Of a stretch of DNA of 64,000 nucleotides, positions 44,501 through 59,500 are shown piece after piece. Position 1 is the stretch's first letter; each line of letters begins with the position of its first letter. The stretch comes from Mytilus edulis. Lineage: Eukaryota; Mollusca; Bivalvia; Mytilida; Mytilidae. Where the stretch lies: contig NC_092347.1 of NCBI RefSeq assembly GCF_963676685.1, positions 92,508,208 to 92,572,207 on the forward strand, given 5' to 3'. The notes beneath the pieces are model-generated. The model was not told the origin of the DNA. It saw nothing but the letters and a program-made list of their open reading frames with translations, and did not search any database. The translations under genes and the position numbers were made by a program.

Positions 44501-47500
44501 GGACATTTGTTGTGATTGTATAGTGTACATGTCTGTCAGACATGGTTCATCTGACCTTATTATCATAGAACATAAGTTTATGTGATACTTGTATTGGAAC
44601 CCTCATATTAGCAACATGAATTCAATGATAAGTTAGTAAAAGGCCAGATATATAAGCTTGTGATTTTTTGCGTGAAAAGAGATGGCTAGTTTTTGTTAAT
44701 AGATACATATTATTGAAATTATTAGGGCTCCACTCATTCATTAGTAAAAGGCCAATACTTAAGTTGGAATTAATCTTGACTAGACGACTATTGGCCAAGG
44801 TCCAATAAAAAAAATTCTAAGGAGAGTATGATTGTTTTGGTACAATGTAGATATCTGCTATTTGTAGCATTTCATTTTATGCTAATTTCTGGTCTTTTAT
44901 TATTTTTCAGATGGTGTTATTAAGAGCTATGAATCTGAAACAGGAAAACTATGCTCTGTGCAGCATGAACATAAAGGCTGGGTTACAGACTTTTTATACT
45001 GGTAAGTGCAGTGTTCTGCAAAATACTGTTGTTTGTAAATTAATTATTAACCATGAAACAAACTTTGCTTACTGACAGAAAATAGCATGAAAAAGTACCA
45101 CCTTGGTTTGCTCTCATCTAGTTATATATGTAGATTTTTTTCATTAGTATCAGTAAAACTTAAACGCATTCAATGTCTAGCAGCATGCTTGGTGGCATCA
45201 AATTTGCTTGTCTGTTCGTCTTGAAATTTGTTTACCTAGAACTCTAACTAGTTTGCCATAAGTTGGGAAATTTGGGTGACATAACTTTCACCAGTCTCAA
45301 GTAGTCCCTCTTTATAAACGAAAAAAAAATGTGTTTTCTTCCTTCACTTTGCAAACGCAAAATCGGGAAATCGAAAAAGCGAAATCGAGAAATAGGGAAA
45401 TCTGGAAATCGAGAAAGCAAAAACACGAAAACGAAAACACGACGCAAAATGAATTTCTCGATTTCGCGTTTTTGCTTTCTCGCTTTCCTGATTTCCCGAT
45501 TTTGCTTTTTGATTTCCCAATTTCGCGTTGGAAAAGTGAGAGGAGAAAATGCAAAAACACGAAAAGTGGAAATGGCCGCATCAGGCCACCATAAGAAAAT
45601 GATGTTTTCCCTCTATAACATCAGTTTACTGTGACCAAACAGTACGAAACTTATACACAATTCTTATTACCATTGAACACAGACCAAATTAAAATTTTGG
45701 TGGTATTTAGATTAAAGATAACTATAGTGATCATGAGTTACATAAAAATTTTAAACGTGGTGTCATTGTTGAGAGAATTATCCATCAGAGACCAAATGAC
45801 TTGTATGATGTAATCTAAAGGTGACAATACAGCCTTTAACAATCAGCAAAATCCAATACATCATAGCAAGCTATTAAAGGCTCTGGCTTGACAACATGTA
45901 AAACATTTAAAATGAGAAAAAAACAATGTGATGAGGTTTAACATGTTTCTGGGTGGCCAACCCTTCCCTAACCTGGACAGTGATAATTTGAGAACAAACT
46001 TAAAAATCAGATGAAAAAAGTAAAATCACAAAATCAGATGAAAAGGACTTGACTGACTAGATTTACACATTTCACAAAAAACAAATGACACAAATCTAAA
46101 TGTAAAAATTAGGATGTGGTATCCTTTTGTAATTCAAAATTAGAACATTAACAAAGCTACTGAGAACAGAAACAAACATGAAAAATTAAGGTACCTAGGT
46201 TCTGACTTGGAAGGATGGTAGAACAAAAAAGTAAGAAAACAGAATAACTTATAATTGTACAATTTACATGTGATATTGCTAGAATTGATACCTTTATATA
46301 TTTGTAACAGGACTTCAGCCAAACTGATGTTGTCTGCTGCTAACGATGGAGACATTATAGCATGGTCATCTGGTGGAGGGGTTTTTGATATAGTTCCTGT
46401 AAGTTGATTGTCTTCAAACTCTCAAAAGAGAACAAGAAGATGGATCCTGTGAATAGTTATCAGTGACAAAACTTTTTTAATGAATCTTCATCCATTTTCT
46501 GCTTTGAAGTAACCATCATGATATATATATCATCATAAGAAAAAAGTTAAAAAAATTGTCAATGCTATTTCAACATCATCTTGAACAATTATGATCTATA
46601 TAAGATACCAAATTTGCTGTCGTAACAGCTTTTTACAACTGACATATCATATGACCATCACTGATTGATGTTTTCCAGAGCATCTTTTTTCACTCATAAT
46701 ACAGACTTATTTTTGCCTTTCATTTTTTATGAAAAATATGATATTTATTCAAATATTCTACACAGGTTACTGTTGCTAATTCCAATCTTTATTACAACTT
46801 GTGTGTAACAGTGATGGTTCCTAAAATTGAAATATTAATAATTATATTATACTAAGGCCATACCAGTTTAATTTCTTGTTCTACGGATTTTTGGACTCCA
46901 AAATTTGGGGCGAGCGAGCGATTTGAAAATTTTAATAAAAAAAATATTTAATTTGCAAATTTTTGAGGCGAAGCTTGAAAAGTAAAGGCGAGCGATTATA
47001 ATTTTTTTTTGTAAACATAAAGTAGTAGGTTTTGACAATATTAAAGCTTGATTTATCACTTGTACTTTGACATTTCTTTAATTTCTGAAGTATTTTTTCC
47101 CTGTTCACCAAGAAATAATTAAATCTGGGTTATGTATGTGTGACTGACAATAAGACAATTCTCCTTCCAAGTCATAATCAGTTTGGGGACAACCCCTTAA
47201 TGTTATAAATATCCCTTTTACATGTTTTATGAGGGATCAATATAAGTTATAATATATTTGTTTGTACAAAAGGCTCATATTTTCTCAAAGAACTATATAT
47301 CTATCTGGTATTAAATGGTCAAAACATGTCCAAGAATTTTGTAATATTCCTGGACTTTAACCATGTTAACACATTTACTTTAACAGTTTAATATTATTCA
47401 AAATAAGTGGACCCCTCTTTTAGAAAAAGTTGTTTAAAATATGATGTAACTCTCCTCTTTTTGAGTACAAAATTCTAAGTTTTCAAAGGTTTTTTTATAG

Positions 47501-50500
47501 AGGAACTATACAAATCCTTGGTATTTCTATTTTCTTTTCTACATCAGTAAAATGACCCCTTGTCTGAGGGAGGGTTGTTCTCAACCTGATAATAACAAAC
47601 ACAGGTCAAAGTACAGCCTTTTACACAAGGCTTTGATACAGACCAAACAGCAGGCTATAAAGGACCCCAAAATTATTAACGTACACAATTCGAAGAGGAA
47701 AACCAATGATCTAATTTATATATCATGTATATCCAAACGGGAAAATACCAATGAACAACATCAACAAACGATAACTGCTGAACGACAGGCCCCTGAATCA
47801 ATCAGGACAGGTGCATAAACATGCAACGGCTATGGATAGTTTTGTTTCGCCAGCATACAACATAATTGCAGTTGAAGGCAAATCCTTCAGAAGTTCTTTG
47901 TACTTTATTCTAAAAACGAATATTTTTTAATAGGGAATATAAGTAAGGGGGAAAGTAACCAATTTTTTGTTCTTTTTATAATATTTACAAAAAAAACGGT
48001 GCGGGAAATGGACATGATTACATTTCCGGATGCGGGAAGCGGGAATAGAAAAAAAATAAAAAAATTCTGTTTTGAAAAAAATAGGTGCGGGCGGGTCGTC
48101 GAACAAGGAATCAAATTGGTGTGGCCTAAGTATTTACGAAAAATTGAATGAAAATATTAAAATATCTAGTATATAAGGTCATCTGATTCTAAAGTAGATA
48201 AGATATGGAAATTATTTCAAAATATTTTTTTATTGAGGTACTACATGTATATAGATTTTACAAATGCATTGTTTCTCAACAGATTGGAATACCAGTATAC
48301 TGTATGGCTATGAACCCATGGAAAAAGCAAATTGTCTGTGGTTTTAATGGTGCTATTAGAATATATGGCTTAGATGAAAGTAAGTTTGATAAATGTGTTA
48401 AGACTTTAGTCTTGTACAATTTTATTTCTGACAATATCCCCATTATAACTTTATCAGATATCTACCAACATGAGAGACAAACTTTACTGCATATACATGT
48501 ATCAGTAATTAAAATGATTTGATGTCTTAAAGATAAAACTATTCTTAGCCTAAAATCGTGGGCACCTTATGCCGCATGGAAGAGATCTGATAACTGAACT
48601 TATTATTAGGAAATTGATGCTAAATTCTTTAAAAAAAACAGCCCCGTGCAAAGGAGGTAAGATACAATCAATAGTTCTAAACATAAAAGTTGCTTTTCAG
48701 CCACCAGTATGATACATTTAGAAGATAAAGAAGGTAGAATATTGACAAATTTTAGGGATATTTTGTCTTTATTTCTTTATTAAACATTTTGGTAGTAAGT
48801 TAAGGTGTAGACTTAATAGATATAAGATATATGATTGGATTAATTAGAGACATTGAATGTTGTAGAATAATATCATAACTACAATTTATGGCATATATTT
48901 GGAGGGGTAAACTTTTGTTACATAGTGCATGTAGTAGACTCTTATTCCTGGGTGTATGTTAAAGTTTATAAATTTGTTAATGGAGTCATTTCTAATCAAC
49001 TAGATAACCTTTTGTCTGATTTTTTTAATGAACCACATTTAATTGCTATCCATTAGATTAGAAATATATGTCTTGAGAGAATAAAAAAACTATACTTCAC
49101 AGTTCACAATCATTCTCAAGTTATGATGACAAAAGCATTTGTTTAAATCAACAATAGTTAACATTGTATAATTACATTAAACTTTTCATACTTTGTACCT
49201 AAATAAACTTGTTCATCCAAACTGCTATTTTTTCTACTCGCAAACTTGGATAGAAAAATTACCCGCTCATAGTTTTGGTGCCTTTAGTGTCTAATTGTTT
49301 GTCAAGCATTTACATTATTTGCGACTGACTGTTCATACCATGATGGCATCTGTCCTCTGGGCTGATTAAGATTGTCAAGTTTATAAAACTTAGGCAAGTT
49401 TTATTACTCTAAACTAATTCTTTCATAAAGTAAAATTTCCCTCCTTTCGAATTTGGTTACAGGACTGAGACATTACCTGAAAAAGGAGGTCATACAGATG
49501 GTGCATAAATATTTAAAAGTCTGAAACTATAATGATTCAGTTTAATGATAATTTAGCAAAATTAAAACATAAAATATAATATCATTTCTGATGAAGGTAC
49601 ATGTAGGAACAATGGCAAGGTAAAGATAATATATGCATGATATGTTAAATTTAAATAATCAAAAAGTAAAAATTTTACTATTACCGGTACAATATTTTGA
49701 TATTAATATTACAATTTAGTCAGTCTTTTTCAAGTATTTGGTGAGTATGTGTTGGTTTTTGTTCATTTTTTTCTGTTGATATAGCATGATATAAATGATG
49801 AAATGTGTTTTAAGCAGCCACATTTCTTTGGTTTGTACGCATAATTTATGTGAAATTCAAGCTTCAGTTTATTAAATTCAGAAAGTTAGATATGGACAAT
49901 GGTATTCTCCTTCTTTGAACCTACATTCCTTAGCAAACTATGTGTAGAAAGGTACAAGTTCCTGGTAGATAATGTCTTTTACACTGATATTCATCAAATT
50001 GCGACCTTAAATTGTGAAAAAGTATTCAAAGACATTACATTCTATAAAGATTTCCACAAAAAGGATTAAAATATACCTGTAGAAATACATCCTTTTACAT
50101 TGTATGTGTCACCCCAGCAAATAATTCAAACCTGGTAATTACAATTTAGAATTATTTTTGAAAAGCAGTCTGTATTAAGTGTCCTATACTACTGGTACTA
50201 GACAAAGTTATTTCTGATAAAATCAATGTTTCAGCGTTTTCTGTCTTTTATTATGTAAGCCTTTCAATTTCTACGGTTTCCAAATCGTATTAGTCTTGCC
50301 ATTACATCTTTCACAAATTCACAACCAATGCCTTCCTCTCCACTGAAATATTAAGGGATATTTAAACATTGTACGTACTACATGATTGTTCATTATAGAT
50401 TCAAAATTCATATTTATAATAGGCAATAACTTATTATTTTTTCAGGTAAAGAGATGGGTCATATCATAGATTTACATCCTGTGAATATTTTTGAACTTCA

Positions 50501-53500
50501 TGAAGATATAGTAAGAAGTATAATTTGGCAGGATTCCAAAATATATTCTGCAGGGTAAGTTGTGGTCATTTACCAATATCATTAAAGTATTTGTAGATGT
50601 GCAAACATCATGTGAATTATATTGTTGTATAGATCTACATTGTATATACAAGATTGATTATGATGCAGTAATGTAGTTTGATTCTCTTCACAACAATCCT
50701 CATGTTTTACAGATTAAGAATGGAAATAATTATGTATTATTATTATAATACTGATTTTACTTACCATTATAATTGTTATATCATACTTTTAAAATAACAT
50801 GTAGGTCATTTTCTTTTACAGTTATGACGGTAAATTAATAAAGTATGATATATCAGCTGTGAGGAGTGAAGATGGAAAGAATCCAAAAGTGTAAGTCGTC
50901 CGTTAAATTGAAACAAATCTTTTATGAAATAACCTAAGCACTCTTAAACATCATAATATCTTTTAAGCACACCTGGTCCTATTGCAAAATTGACCCAGAG
51001 AGCTTTTATCATTATTTGGCATCCATCTTCATCGTGTAGTCTGTTAACTTTTACAAAAATCTTCTACTCTGAAACTATAATAAGGCCTTATTTTCCCAAA
51101 CTTGGCCACAATTATCATGTTATAATTGAAAAATGTGTCTGTTGACCTGGATATAGCTTATATTATATTGGTGATTATTGGTGAACAAATTAAAAACAAC
51201 ACGCTACAATTTACAAACAAAAATTTGAATCTGTTCCAAGTGATTTTTATTTTTAATGCATTAAATTCGCATGAAATAAAGCCGTAAAATAGATAAGCAA
51301 GTTCTGCAACATTTTGAAATCCTGAGCAAAATTATCCTGTGTGAACTAATTATTGTACAATATATTATATTAGGCTTTATAAATGTGTTTTTGTCATAGT
51401 GATTGCTCATTTGTTTTTAGAAATCACCATGCTCATGATGCTGGAATATCTTGTCTACTGATGGCAAAAGACAACGAAAATAACACATGGGTAATCACTG
51501 GATCATTTGACAAAACAGCAAAGATCTGGACTGTAGATTTAGACTTGGTACATAGACTGGACAACTTCATGGCAACAGTATCAGGAATATGTTATGTACC
51601 TAGGAACAAAACACTGTGGGTGGCTGGTGGCACATCATATGCCACATTGTTTGACCCAAAGTCTGGAGATAAAGTAAGTAAAAAGAGTCATAAGTATTAA
51701 GTTTTTGATATTTTACTATTTACACAAGATTTATTATTTCTTTGTTTTATCAATTTTTGTAATATTTATTAAATATCTTATCAACAAAGAGTAGGTTGCT
51801 GTCTCCCTGACTTTTGTTTTATTGTTGCAGGTTTCAGAATTTATTGGGACATTTCAGAAAGAGGAGGAAGAAAAATATTCTTTACAAGTTTTAAAGTATT
51901 TTAATGAATTGAATGAAGTTGTGGGTAAGTGTTGGCTACATTTGTTTAAACAAAATTGTATTAGATTTTTTATGCCCCACCTACGATAGTAGAGGGGCAT
52001 TATGTTTTCTGGTCTGTGCGTCCGTCCGTCTGTTCGTTCGTCCGTCCGTCTGCCCGTCCGTCTGTCCCGCTTCAGGTTAAAGTTTTTGGTCAAGGTAGTT
52101 TTTGATGAAGTTTAAGTCCAATCGACTTCAAACTTAGTACACATGTCCCCTATGATATGATCTTTCTAATTTTAATGCCAAATTAGAGTTTTTACCCCAA
52201 TTTCACGGTCCACTGAACATGGAAAATGATAGTGGGAGTGGGGCATTCGTGTACTGGGGACACATTCTTGTTTAGAGAATGTACAGTATTGCTTTTAACT
52301 TTAATTTTCTTATAATATTTCAAAGATAAAAGAGACTAGGAATTATATGACAAGTTGTCTTAGAAAATAAAAGCTCTGAAATCGGTAATGGAAAAAAATG
52401 AAATTAATAAACTAAATCAAGGATTTCCAAATATTGGAGAAGTTTCCATTATAGAATAGATTTTTCCCTAATTACAGTAAATCAATTTTGATATTTTTTT
52501 GACATTTTTTTGATTTCTTTAAAATTGAGAATGGAAACTGGGAATGTGTCAACAACCCGACCAAAGAGCAGAAATCAGCTGAAAGTCACCAATGGGTCTT
52601 CAATACAGCAAAAAAATCTCAGCTGGCCTCCAAACAAAAATGTGTACTAGTTCAGAGATAATGAACGTCATACTAAACTCTGAAATATATAAACGAACTA
52701 AAATTAAAAATGATACAAGATAAAAAAAAAAAAAAAAAAGGCCAGAGGTGCCTGACTTGTATTTCAAGGTAATTAGAAATGAATACATTTGGATACTAGA
52801 CTGGTACTTTTCATCTCACAATCTTATTTTGTCAAAAGTACAAAAATTGCCTTTGCCTAAATTGAAGTAGAAAACCGAATCAGTGTAAATATTTGAAACA
52901 GTTTACTTCATCATTCATATGTTAATACGGTTTGTTTGATTTTATTGTTAGCTTGTACGAGCAGACGGCATCTGATAGTATGGAAGTATAACACATCTGG
53001 TTGTATAACTGCATTGAAGTGTAAATCTCCACTAGAAAGTTTATGTTATAGTGAGTAACATTACTAGATTAGCATTCAATCTCCAAATATGAAATGTATC
53101 GCTTGATGATATAGATTTAATATCTTTTAAATTGATAAATATTCATGACAATCTTTGCAATATCACAAAGGAACTTTAAAGTAACGGCTGTTTTTCTTTC
53201 TGGAGTAATACCTTTCTCTTGTGTGCCATTTTCCAGCTTTTTTATTGCTATAAATTTGTAAATGATATTTTGCAGCTAAGAAGGTGCCAATATTGATATT
53301 TAGTGGAGACCATGAGGGTGTAATAATGAAATGGGAGAGAATGCAATCTAATCATTTTATGTACAGGTAATTAATAATGTATATTATCAGATGTTATTAT
53401 TTATTTTTCACTGGTTAAGTGTAATGTGAGCTTTTTCTGTCTTTTCCTTATTATACTTATTCAAAACTGCTGAATCAATGTTGAGGGTGACAAAACAATC

Positions 53501-56500
53501 CAGAGGGTCTAATGTTTTGACTATTTCTTCTCTTCTGTTGATGTAAATTGTTGTATGCAGGACACAAAAGGCAAATATAAACAGTTATGACAGTAGCTAT
53601 AAACATGAGAGTTCTGTCAAATATATTTTCCTTCACTTTTTTTTTGTTAGAACTGAAATATAACATATATTAGATGTAAGTATTTATGATATAATCATCA
53701 CAAATGGTCTCCACATAAAGTTATCTCTATTTTCAACGATTAGAATTATTTTGGTAAACTTTTATCCTGTAAATTTAGTTGGGAAAATTCACAATAAAGA
53801 CCTACGTTCTAACTAAAAGTTTGTACATTCAATGCTGGCAGTCTTAAGAGGCAAACAAAGATATGTTCGAAAGGTTGGATTATTTGTCATATTGTCAATT
53901 TAAAGAATTCAATTTAGTGGTAAAGAAAGGTGGTTGACTAACAAAAAACAAAACTTAAAATTTTACGTCACTCAAAACAATATACTAATATGTATAGTTG
54001 TGTTTATTATTTACAGTAATGAACCTTACCAAATAAGTGATACACAGCTAAAAAAGAAGAAGAAGGCAGGCAGTAAAGCCAGGGAATTAATTTTAGAACA
54101 ACAATTATCTCAAACATCTTCACTGAAACCATTGGACCCAATCAAAGTAGATTCTGCAAAAGTCAACTTTAAAAATATACAAAGTCACTATGCTTATAAT
54201 AAACCGAATCTTCAACATGTGAGTACTTTATAATACATTATTTACAATTTTATATTATATCCCTATTATCCCTTTTTTTTTAGGGGTACAAATTCCCATT
54301 GTTTATTAACACTTCAAAGGTAACAAGTCATGTGATCAGTTTGACAGTCAATTAGGTTATCAGGGATGTCTATTTGTCTAAGATTTAATAGGCAAATAGG
54401 CAGGTGTGAAACCACTTTCAAAATTATAAATGAACCATTTTGGTGAAAAAAATATACTCAACCAAGGGTATTGAAATGTAATATAAAATTGTAGAGGCAA
54501 TAGTTAATCATTGTCCATATGACAGTCCCTCAAAAAATTGTTTTTTCACTGTGAGCTTAAAATTATGCTTTCAAACAAAATTAATGAATAATAAAAGATA
54601 TTGAAGACATCATCTCAACAAGTAAACTGATATGAAACATTGTAATTTTATGATTTCATCAGCATAAGTCCCTAATTGGACTAACTGTTAAAACATTCCA
54701 TAACAATTGGCCTCAACTACAATGTACTTTCAGACATCAACCCAAGATGACCAGAAAATTACCATAATGAAAGTTGTCTTTGTTGAATATTTAGATTATA
54801 TTATAGCTGCTTCAGAGGATAGCAATATTTGTAAGTAGATACACATATTCATGATTTCATTTGTAAGTAAATACGCATATTCATCACATGTTTTAACTGC
54901 ATGTTCCATGCTTCCCACAAAGAAACCATACAGAATGTTTGTGGTTCATTACTCGTGGTTTAAATACAGTTGCATGTCAGATAGCATTAAGATATTGTTC
55001 TTGCTCTCACAACTGCTACTTTTAATATTCAAGTTTATAGTTTAAAATGCATCATAAAGTTTTTATCCTGCCTGGTCATTAATGAAAAATGTGTTTTGGC
55101 ATGATCTAACTACTTACCCATTCAAACAAATATACACAGATTTCTTTTATAATTTTGCATCCATTTAAATAATCTATAGTATAATGCTTTTTTTCTAATT
55201 TGAGATATTTCTTCTAATATTGATATTTTAAGCAAGGTTATTATTTTTGTAATGGATGTATATGAAATTTTCAAATAAGGTAGATTGATACCAATGACTC
55301 GTTACCAATTGTTTAGGGTCATGTTTTAAAGATCTGATAGAATTTTTTGGTTAAAAAAAGTGCATTTTTTCTATAGTTCAAAGTTAATATTTACATAAGA
55401 TTTCCAAATAGCTTTATTGATGTAATCTGTGATCCACTTGAAAAGCTGTTTTCTTGCTTAATGCTTTGTAACATTTCATACAAACCTGTAACCCATATGT
55501 CAGAGAATGTAATTATAATTTTGTATCATTGCATTGATTGGAATAATTTATCTAGCTTTTATCAGATATACATGGAAAATTCTTAAAGCAATTATCAGTA
55601 TTCCCTTATATTTCAGTGGCTTGAAATGTCTTTAAAATGGTTGAACAACTACAAACACTAAATTTATGTCCTTTTGGAATTTCTACACAAAATTATGTAT
55701 TTTCTAAATTTGCAAAAAATATAAATTTGATGACTGTTTAAAAATAACCAGCTTCAATAGTATATATATTTAAATAAACACCACTATATCTATTTATTTT
55801 TCAAAAGTGCTAATTCTTTAATTATATAGATACAGTTTTTCTTCTTCTTACCTTTGATAAGAATGATGTAAAGAACATTGTATAGTAAATAGGATATTAA
55901 CATGGATCTAGATATATCTTTACTTACACTGTCTTTTTTTAAAGATTTTGTTTTCTTGGTGATTTTATTAAAAGTATCTTATATATTCAGACATTTGGGG
56001 ATTTGATGATGATGCTGTTAAGGCTTTAAAGGATATGAAACCAGAAGATTTGGATAAACTAATTGAAAAGTATAGTATACTGTTAGATCCTGACTCAGAA
56101 CTACTGCCAAAGAACAGAAAATTCAATGTTAGTACTATAGTAATAGCGACAGTTATTTATTAAAAGAGGGCTTACAATACCATAGCTACATTCAAACTGA
56201 TAAGTAAAAAAAAATGACTAAAAACACCATGAAAATTAAAGAAAGACTTTATAAACTACAGCCTACAAAACTTATCATAGAAAACTAAACAATTATCAAC
56301 AAAAAGTGCATAATTTTCCTGATTTTAATTCTGTGGACCAACCTTTTTGCATTCATTTGGTATCAACACTTCTAATTGATTAAGATTTTCTCATTTTATA
56401 CTTTTTTTACTTTGATAACATTTATATATTTGTATATACATAGCTTTCTCTTACAGGACAATAATTCTGTGACGAATAGAGTAGCAGGAATTATTTATGT

Positions 56501-59500
56501 GTATTTTTCTTGCAGGACAATGATTCTGTGACAAATAGAGTGGCAGGATTTATCTGTAAATCTGTATTTGCTGAACACACTAGTTGTGTGACCAGTTTAG
56601 TTGTTGTTGGGAGAGAACAGGGACTAGACTCTACTTATCTGGTTCGTATTTATGTTATTCTTCTTATATATATTAATGCAGAATTGACTTAAAAATAAAT
56701 ACTGAATTTTAATGTAAACTAATTGTTTTTCTGCAGAATCTAAAAAATATGTGTAATTAGCACTTGTTATAACTGGTTTTTTTTTTGCTTGTGCCGTTGT
56801 CTTCAGCAGTTCTGAACTATATGCAAACCATTTTGAATATATTGAAATATTATTTGTGGCTCTATATTTTTGTTTCACAGCTCATTCTACATTTTGTTAT
56901 ATAATTTTTTTTCTTCATTTCGGGTAGATACTTTTGTATATTGTACACATTATAATATAAGGCATTACTTTATTTTTGTTCAGTCCTGTTTTAATTACTT
57001 TTCTTTATCTTTGTAGCTAAGTGGTGGTTGGGACAGCAGAATATGCATATGGGATTTAGAAAAAGGAAGGTATGTGCAAGTGAACCGTTAATATAGTTTT
57101 TCTGGATTCACCTTCTTTAGAAATGTTCAAACCGAAATATCTAAGTTTATATAAAGCTTTTAATAGCAAACACATTCTACTACAAAGCATGGTTCATATT
57201 TATATCAGATTAACATATTCTCAAACAAAATATGCATCCAATTTGCCACTGGATGCTGAACAACCATCGGTATTCATCCTCTGTCTATTGACATGTTTGT
57301 TATAAATGGGATGTACACAAAACAAGGTACTTTCCTTAATTCTTTAGTTATAAGAAGGATTAAATATTTGATACTACACAATTGAGCAAATGTCTACCTA
57401 ACAAGGCCACAAGAGCTATTGACATCACTTAGTGTCTGTGCCCGTCTTCTGTCTTTATAGGTTGTTGTAAACTTTTTTCAAAAATCTCCTCTGGAACTAA
57501 TGAGGCAGTTCAAACTTTGAGGTGAATGATCCTTTTCGTATAAAGTTTGTGGTTGTTTTTGTTTTTTATGTCAGTCAACAATCTCACTGGCACTCATACC
57601 ACATCTTTTTATAACTAGGCTGCCATGGCTAAAAATAGAACATAAGGGTATAATGCATTAACTGTCTTATATTTTGAAAATCACTATAGATTGAGAAAAT
57701 CTGACCGTAGCAAAAATGTTCAAAATGTCAAGTCTGATTATAATTGATGTTTTTTCATTGTATCTGTTTATCTTTTGGCAAAAATTCCACAAGAGTGATA
57801 CAGGGTCCTGGGAGCCTTTTGTTTTTAAAGTAAATTAAAATTAGAATAGATGTAATGGTAAATTTGTACTTTTACTGGAATATATGTTTCAGACTTCATG
57901 ACACGTTTAGAAACACAGCACCTGATCCAAAGGTAGATAACTTAGAGCTAGCTTGTGATGGTGTTATTATGGAAATGGATTTCTCTCCAAAATAGTAAGT
58001 GTCAAATGTGTTGAGGATAATCACTAATTTATAAATAAGAACTATTAACATTGAGTTTTTTTTGTACAATTACACATATGTTTACAGAATAATGGAGACA
58101 ATGTGCACATATTTTGGATTATTTCCAGTCTTTTGTAATTAGATATGCCAAGGCTCCGTGTTAAAGGCCGTACCTTGACCTATAATGGTTTACCTTTATA
58201 AATTGTTATTTTGATGGAGAGTTGTCTCATTGGCACTCATACCACATCTTCCTATATCTATGATAGAATGCTCTCAAATAGTCATGCTGATCTAATGAAT
58301 ATCAACTGCACACAATTACTATCAAGATTTACTGGAAAGAGTTCTGAACATTCATAGTGGGTGTACTAAAGCTTGATAATGGAAATTAATTTATTATTTG
58401 CATTATACCATCAAATTGAAAAATTGGCCAGACATATCTCTATTATTATAGAATAGAAAAGAAATGTAAATGTAGTTTAAACTACGTTCATATTGAATGT
58501 GGCATTTCATATTTGATAAAAATCTGTTTTTCAGTAATGAATTTGCATATTCATCATCAGACGGTATGGTATATATCCGAAAGTTTTCATTGGATGGCTC
58601 AAAGATGACCTTACAGAATACACTGCAAGGTCATGAAGGAGAAATAACATGTGTTCGATGGAATCCTCATGGCAAAGGATTCTGGGTAACTGGTTCAGAT
58701 GATGCAACAATCAGGATTTGGGTAAGTTATGTTTAAAATCTCATTGATATTAAAGTGCTTTTTGTACCAGGTATACAATAAGGTCTGGGTGAAATGTGTA
58801 TGCATTCATCGATTAAAAATGTAAACATTCCATACACTCACTTATATTACAGAAGCATATCATTTATAATAATCCACTTATTAGGTTGAGGAATATCACA
58901 TCACATGAGAGACAATATTTCAAATTTTTTTAAAAATTATCAAAAATTTAATTTAATACAACAAAACATTTTTCTCAATTGTTCATTTATTTGTAAAAGC
59001 ATTGAGCTGCACACATTTTTATTATTAAGTGCTTCCACACTTTTAACAGGTCCATGCTTTAACATCTCCATCAAAGGAGTAGGTCCAGTAGGAAGTACAC
59101 CACTAATTCATGGTCCCATTGCTTTCTATGTTAAATTCCTCCGTTTCAAGCAGGCACACCTCTTTTGTTTTAAGTTCAAATAAAGTGGCAATCATTGCAT
59201 TTCAAAGCAACACTTTATGGTGTCTTGTACTGAAAAAAATCAACATACCTTTAATGGCATATAAGAAAGAACTGGTTCCCAGAACTTCGGATGTACCAAA
59301 ACAAGTACTTGAGATCTGACAAACAGACAAAATGTACCCTCTTTTTAGAATTTGGTACAGTTTTTTTTAATATTCAAAATTAAAAGTCCAAAAGTGTTCT
59401 ACAATGATCACCAGTCCTTCAGCTTTCATTTGATGCTGAAAAAAACTAATATTCTACATATTTTGAAAGTTACAATCATGCGATCATGCGTAGGAACTAT

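Noticed and set aside
45244-45634. Several overlapping charged open frames on both strands
   Set aside because: They come from the CGAAA-type low-complexity inverted repeat, which lacks stops in all frames.
51854-52093. Arg/Thr/Asp-rich minus-strand frame; similar ones at 23830-24030, and a plus-strand one at 30384-30641
   Set aside because: Each crosses the 'cgtccgtctg' microsatellite of the same dispersed repeat; not genes.
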